Below, one piece after another: positions 54,431 through 58,040 of a stretch of DNA of 58,040 nt. Source of the stretch: Synechococcus sp. BO 8801. Its GTDB lineage: Bacteria > Cyanobacteriota > Cyanobacteriia > PCC-6307 > Cyanobiaceae. The position numbers were made by a program, and so were the translations under genes. The stretch is taken from NCBI RefSeq assembly GCF_002252675.1, contig NZ_NQKY01000019.1, forward strand, positions 1 through 58,040. The letters are read 5' to 3'. The notes beneath the pieces were generated by a model that searched no databases, had not been told where the DNA came from, and saw nothing but the letters and a program-made list of their open reading frames with translations. Positions within the stretch are counted from its first letter, which is position 1; each line of letters starts with the position of its first letter.

Positions 54431-55604
54431 TCCGGCTGTCGTAAAGGGGGATGTCGGTGGCGTGCAGGGCCACCAGCACCAGGACCGCGGCCCACCAGGC
54501 CCGGTCGAACAGGGTGCCGCCGGCCATGCCCAGCCAGCCGGCCCGGATCAGCAGCCACAGCACCAGGCCCACCACCAGGACGGCGACCGGCACCCCGTGG
54601 CTCATCGCCAGATCGATCGGCAGGTTGTGCGGGTGGCCGTGCCAGAAGCCGGTGCGCATCGGGTAAATGATGCTGAAGGCGGCCGCCCCCCAGCCCAGCC
54701 AGGGCCGTTCGGCGATCAGCCCCAGGGCCACCTGCCACTGGGCCAGGCGGGTGATCGCCAGCGGTCGCTGGCCGCCGTGGTCGAGGTCGATCAGCCGGCC
54801 CCAGATCGCCTCGGGCACCACCTGCCGGGCCAGCTCCTGCGGGGCCGCCGGCACCCAGGGCAGGGTGGAGAGGCCGATCACCGCCAGCACCACCAGCAGC
54901 ACCGGCAGCAGCCACAGCCAGCTGCCGGGCCCGGCCACCACGGGCACCGCCAGCAGCAGGGCCCCCCAGGCATTGCGGGAATCGGTGAGGAACACCGCCG
55001 CCACCAGGCCGGCGGCGATCACCAGCACCACCCCCCGGCGCCGCCAGCCGAGACCGCCCTCGATCAGGGCCGCCAGGGTCAGGGGCCAGGCCAGCACCAT
55101 CCAGGCCCCGGCGATGTTGGCGTAGTCGAACAGTCCGGCCAGCCGTTCCGGCGGGTTGCCGCCGGCCTTGATGTGCCAGATGATCAGGCCCCCCAGCCAC
55201 TGGAAGGGTCCGCTCCAGCCCCACCAGATCTGGCCCAGGCCGGTGAGGATCACCGGCACCGTGCCGGCCACCACCGCCAGCGCCACCCGGCGGCGGGCGG
55301 CGGGGGTGCCGAGATACACCTGGAAACCCCAGAACCCCCAGAAAAAGGGCAGCCAGTTGCCCATCCCCAGCCAGGCCAGGTCATTGCTGGCGGCCCGGAA
55401 GCAGCCCAGCACCATCAGCACCGCCGCCGCCAGGAGCACGACGTTGACCCGGTCCGCCAGCACCGGGCGTCGGCCGCGGCTGCCCAGGATCAGGGCCAGC
55501 AGCAGGGCCAGGCCGGCCAGGAAGGCACTGCTGGCCAGCAGGAACATCCCCAGCTGGAAGCAGCGCCAGCCCAGCGGCGTGGCGGCGGCCGGCTTGGGCG
55601 CCAT
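54357..55604 (-). CDS. O-antigen ligase-like polytopic membrane protein
   Basis: 415 residues from the ATG at 55604; GTG at 55637 and TTG at 55694 in the same frame are other possible starts. About ten to twelve spans are present. The Wzy_C/WaaL core is at AERPWLGWGAAAFSIIYP with the long periplasmic loop HGHPHNLPIDLAMSHGVPV, whose His residues are typical of the family. Cyanobacterial IctB-like proteins share this domain. It likely joins or polymerises surface glycans; the substrate is unknown. Its upstream end is close to the purU stop, so the two may be cotranscribed. Confidence 0.8.
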   Translation of the reverse strand: MAPKPAAATPLGWRCFQLGMFLLASSAFLAGLALLLALILGSRGRRPVLADRVNVVLLAAAVLMVLGCFRAASNDLAWLGMGNWLPFFWGFWGFQVYLGTPAARRRVALAVVAGTVPVILTGLGQIWWGWSGPFQWLGGLIIWHIKAGGNPPERLAGLFDYANIAGAWMVLAWPLTLAALIEGGLGWRRRGVVLVIAAGLVAAVFLTDSRNAWGALLLAVPVVAGPGSWLWLLPVLLVVLAVIGLSTLPWVPAAPQELARQVVPEAIWGRLIDLDHGGQRPLAITRLAQWQVALGLIAERPWLGWGAAAFSIIYPMRTGFWHGHPHNLPIDLAMSHGVPVAVLVVGLVLWLLIRAGWLGMAGGTLFDRAWWAAVLVLVALHATDIPLYDSRINVAGWVLLAGLRCYRRPAPPADA

Positions 55605-55686
55605 CAGGCGCTCATCGAGGGCAGAGAAACGGATCACCGGAGCGGCGGCGGCAGCGAAGGACCGACGGCGGGTCCCGGGGCAAGGC

Positions 55687-56541
55687 TCAATCAAACACAG
55701 CGGTTCGGCCTCTGTAGACCATCACCTGGCGGCGCAGGAACAGGCGCACCGCCCGGGCCAGGGCCAGCCGTTCGGTGTCGCGGCCCTTGCGGATCAGGTC
55801 CTCCACCTCATCGCGGTGGCCGACGTGCATGGTGGCCTGCTCGATGATCGGCCCGCCGTCCAGCTCCTCGGTCACGAAGTGGGCGGTGGCGCCGATCAGC
55901 TTGACCCCCCGCTCCCAGGCGCGGTGGTACGGCTGGGCCCCCTGGAAGGCGGGCAGGAAGGAGTGGTGGATGTTGATCACCTGGGAGAAGCGGGCCAGGA
56001 AGGCGGGGCTCAGCACCTGCATGTACTTGGCCAGCACCACCAGCTCGATCCGCTCCTCCTCCAGCAGGGCCAGCTGGGCCTGCTCCACCTCCGAGCGGGA
56101 GGCCGCCGTGATCGGCAGGTGCACGAAGCGGGCACCGAAATCAACCGCCAGCGCCTCCAGGTCCGGGTGGTTGGAGACCACCAGGGGCACCTGCATCGGC
56201 AGCTCCCCGGAGCGGGTGCGCCAGAGCAGGTCCACCAGGCAGTGGTCCTGGCGGCTGGCGAAGATCGCCACCCGGGGCAGGGCGTCGGAGAAGTGCACCT
56301 GGCCCTCGCCGCCGAGGCGCCCCGCCAGGGCCGCCACGGCCGGAACGATCGCCTCACGGGGCAGGCCGAACCCCTCCAGGGCCCATTCGATCCGGCTCAG
56401 GAACAGCCCCGCCCCCGCATCGGTGTGGTGGTCGGCATGGAGGATGTTGCCGCCGTTGGCGGCCACCCAGCCCGAGAGTTCGCTCACCAGCCCTGGCCGA
56501 TCGGGGCAGATCAGCTGCAGGATCGCCGTGGGGGAACGCAT
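55687..56541 (-). CDS. purU: Formyltetrahydrofolate deformylase
   Basis: 284 residues from an ATG at 56541. Residues 1 to about 80 form an ACT domain (AILQLICPDRPGLVSELSGWVAANGGNILHADHHTD). The hydrolase domain carries VVLAKYMQVLSPAFL and INIHHSFLPAFQGAQPYHRAWERGVKLIGATAHFVTEELDGGPII, the formyl-transferase-like active site with Asn/His/Asp. It releases formate from 10-formyl-THF, balancing one-carbon pools and feeding PurT in purine synthesis. Divergent from psbQ. Confidence 0.93.
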   Translation of the reverse strand: MRSPTAILQLICPDRPGLVSELSGWVAANGGNILHADHHTDAGAGLFLSRIEWALEGFGLPREAIVPAVAALAGRLGGEGQVHFSDALPRVAIFASRQDHCLVDLLWRTRSGELPMQVPLVVSNHPDLEALAVDFGARFVHLPITAASRSEVEQAQLALLEEERIELVVLAKYMQVLSPAFLARFSQVINIHHSFLPAFQGAQPYHRAWERGVKLIGATAHFVTEELDGGPIIEQATMHVGHRDEVEDLIRKGRDTERLALARAVRLFLRRQVMVYRGRTAVFD

Positions 56542-56632
56542 CAATGAATCCGGAACGGATCGGTCGGAACCGTCATGGTGGCGCAGGCGGGCCGGTAAAG
56601 TCACGGCGCCAGCCACGTCACTGCACCGTCCC

Positions 56633-57226
56633 ATGGCCGTCGCGTCGATCTCCGCGCCCCTCTCCCTGATGGGTGTCCTGCGCCGCCTCAGCCTGCTTGC
56701 CGTGGCCCTGGTGCTCAGCGTTTCCCTGGTGGCCTGCTCGGGCGACCAGACCCGCAAGCCGCCGACGATCAGCCCCGCCGACATGACCCTGATCGCCCGC
56801 CAGACCGAAGGGTTCCTGGCCGCGAAGGAGCGCCTGCCGGAACTGGCCGATCTGGTCAACGAGCGCAACTGGGTCTTCACCCGCAACCTGATCCACGGCC
56901 CGATGCAGGATCTGGGTCGCCAGATGCTCTACATCAACCAGCGTCTGCTGCCGGCAGACCGGGCCGAGGCCGCCAAGCGGGCCACCAAGCTGAAGGCCTC
57001 CCTGGCCAAGCTCGATGAGGCCGCCCGTCTGCAGGACGGCGAGAACCTCCGCAAGGACTACATCAAGGTGGCCACCGGCTTCAGCTCCTACGCCGAGGTG
57101 ATTCCGGCCGAAGCCATCGCCCTGGCCGAATCCTTCAGCACCGAGGCCAAGGTGTCCAACGCCGTGCCGCCGGCCCCCTCGCCCAACACCCCCGCGCCCC
57201 AGCCGGTCGCCAGCGGCGACGCCTGA
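56633..57226 (+). CDS. psbQ: Photosystem II protein PsbQ (CyanoQ), lipoprotein
   Basis: 197 residues from an ATG at 56633. A type II signal ends at the lipobox LVAC (Cys35). The mature part is the four-helix CyanoQ fold: ARQTEGFLAAKERLPELADLVNERNWVFTRNLIHGPMQDLGRQMLYINQRLL and LRKDYIKVATGFSSYAEVIP. It is an extrinsic subunit on the lumenal side of photosystem II that stabilises the oxygen-evolving complex. The C-terminal 25 residues are Pro/Ala-rich. It is a strong marker of cyanobacterial origin for the window. Confidence 0.92.
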   Translation: MAVASISAPLSLMGVLRRLSLLAVALVLSVSLVACSGDQTRKPPTISPADMTLIARQTEGFLAAKERLPELADLVNERNWVFTRNLIHGPMQDLGRQMLYINQRLLPADRAEAAKRATKLKASLAKLDEAARLQDGENLRKDYIKVATGFSSYAEVIPAEAIALAESFSTEAKVSNAVPPAPSPNTPAPQPVASGDA

Positions 57227-57260
57227 TCCGCACCCCGGCGGGGCCCCCTCCCGCACCTCG

Positions 57261-58040
57261 GTGATCGTGGTGGGGGGTGGCATCGTGGGCCTGGCCTGCG
57301 CCTGGTGGCTCCAGTGCCGCGGCCACACGGTGCTGCTGCTCGATCCGGCCCAGGGGCCTGCCACTGGCGATGCCCCGGGCGAGGGCCCCGAACGCAGCGG
57401 CAGCCTGGCGGCCCTCGGGGTCCTGATGGCCGACAGCTTCCACCGGGAGCGGGGCCGGGCCTGGGACCTGCGTCAGCGCAGCCTGGAGCTCTGGGCCCAG
57501 TGGCGCCAGGAGCTGGCCCGACGGGGGCATCCGATCCCCTACCGCTCCGGCGTGCTGCTGCTGGCGGCGGATGGGGACGAGGAGGAACGCCTCGCGGCCC
57601 TGGGGGCACGCAAGCGGGCCCTGGGCCTGCCCCTGGAGCCCTGGGACCGGCGCCGGCTGGAGCAGCTCGAGCCCGGCCTGCCCCAGCCCTGCCTGGCGGG
57701 GCTCCACTCCGGCCGCGACGGCCAGCTGGATCCGGGATCGGCCCTGGCGGCCCTGGCGGCGGACGGCCGGCAACGGGGCCTGACCGTGCGGGCGGAGGCG
57801 GCCGTGGCCCTGCGGCCCGATGGCGGCGGCTGGCGGGTGGACCTGGCCGGGGGCGGCGCGGAGCGGGCGGCCTGGGTGGTGCTGGCGGCGGGGACCGCCA
57901 GCGGCACGCTGCTGAAGGCCGCAGCGGGGGTGGCCGCGGGGGTGGACCCTGGCCCCTGGGAGCTGGAGCCGGTGCTGGGCCAGGCCCTGGAGCTGGAGCT
58001 GGACGCCCCCCTCCCCGGCCACTGGCCCGGGGTGGTGGTG
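57261..58040 (+). CDS. FAD-dependent amino-acid oxidase (DAO/ThiO-like), cut by window end
   Basis: 260 codons without stop from a GTG at 57261 to the end. It starts VIVVGGGIVGLACAWWLQCRGHTVLLLD, the Rossmann FAD motif of the DAO family. LWAQWRQELARRGHPIPYRSGVLLLA and LEPGLPQPCLAGLHSGRDGQLDP are typical of glycine oxidase/ThiO or D-amino-acid dehydrogenase relatives. A thiamine-synthesis role (ThiO) is possible, but the C-terminus needed to judge is missing. It starts 34 bp after psbQ, perhaps cotranscribed. Confidence 0.8.
   Translation, partial: MIVVGGGIVGLACAWWLQCRGHTVLLLDPAQGPATGDAPGEGPERSGSLAALGVLMADSFHRERGRAWDLRQRSLELWAQWRQELARRGHPIPYRSGVLLLAADGDEEERLAALGARKRALGLPLEPWDRRRLEQLEPGLPQPCLAGLHSGRDGQLDPGSALAALAADGRQRGLTVRAEAAVALRPDGGGWRVDLAGGGAERAAWVVLAAGTASGTLLKAAAGVAAGVDPGPWELEPVLGQALELELDAPLPGHWPGVVV

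Overview
The window looks like chromosomal DNA from a GC-rich picocyanobacterium of the Synechococcus/Cyanobium type. Evidence: a CyanoQ (PsbQ) photosystem II lipoprotein gene, ferredoxin-type nitrite and nitrate reductase genes (nirA, narB), a cyanobacterial nrtABCD nitrate transporter whose NrtC carries an NrtA-like tail, a group-2-type sigma factor, and a very compact layout with stop/start overlaps and convergent genes whose 3' ends overlap. The ABC-type nitrate transporter, rather than the MFS nitrate permease common in open-ocean strains, fits a freshwater or coastal lineage. No rRNA, tRNA, CRISPR array or insertion sequence was seen.

Layout. 1-19.5 kb: nitrate assimilation and associated genes. 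These are a truncated sirohydrochlorin chelatase (siroheme for NirA), two TrpD2-like paralogs, a GATase, small conserved genes, an MpaB-like oxygenase, an APC permease coupled to a betaine-type permease/binding-protein fusion, a universal stress protein, a HEAT-like gene split in two frames, nirA, nrtABCD, an NtcA-like CRP-family regulator coupled to nrtD, and narB on the opposite strand. 19.5-24 kb: a histidine phosphatase, then phosphoketolase and acetate kinase overlapping by ATGA (xylulose-5-P to acetyl-P to acetate plus ATP). 24-29 kb: sdhC-sdhA and sdhB on the minus strand, with a plus-strand PAS-GGDEF-EAL gene lying between sdhA and sdhB. 29-36 kb: two glycosyltransferases, an MFS exporter, polyphosphate kinase and a sigma factor. 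36-43 kb: polyprenol-kinase-like protein, an MscS channel with a cyclic-nucleotide domain, a small conserved protein preceded by a CIRCE-like inverted repeat, DAHP synthase and aconitase B. 43-51.5 kb: a visibly less GC-rich segment with two secreted proteins, a two-partner secretion transporter (TpsB), its exoprotein (TpsA) with a long Pro/Thr-rich 63-bp repeat array, and a glycosyltransferase with the hallmarks of polypeptide GalNAc-transferases plus TPR-like repeats. 51.5-58 kb: a Ca2+/cation antiporter, a frameshifted radical SAM gene, an O-antigen-ligase-like protein, purU, psbQ, and a truncated FAD amino-acid oxidase.

The most interesting unit is 44.4-51.5 kb. A TpsB/TpsA pair is followed 12 bp after the TpsA reading frame by a GT27-like enzyme, and the TpsA tail resembles mucin (dense Pro/Thr/Ala repeats). 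I infer a dedicated O-glycosylated two-partner-secretion adhesin, analogous in layout to HMW1ABC of Haemophilus but with a different enzyme family. The TpsA repeat array carries a 29-bp deficit that throws the conserved C-terminus out of frame. This could be a phase-variable locus, a decayed gene or an assembly collapse. Two other genes (HEAT-like and radical SAM) also show single frame breaks, so sequence error must be considered for all three.
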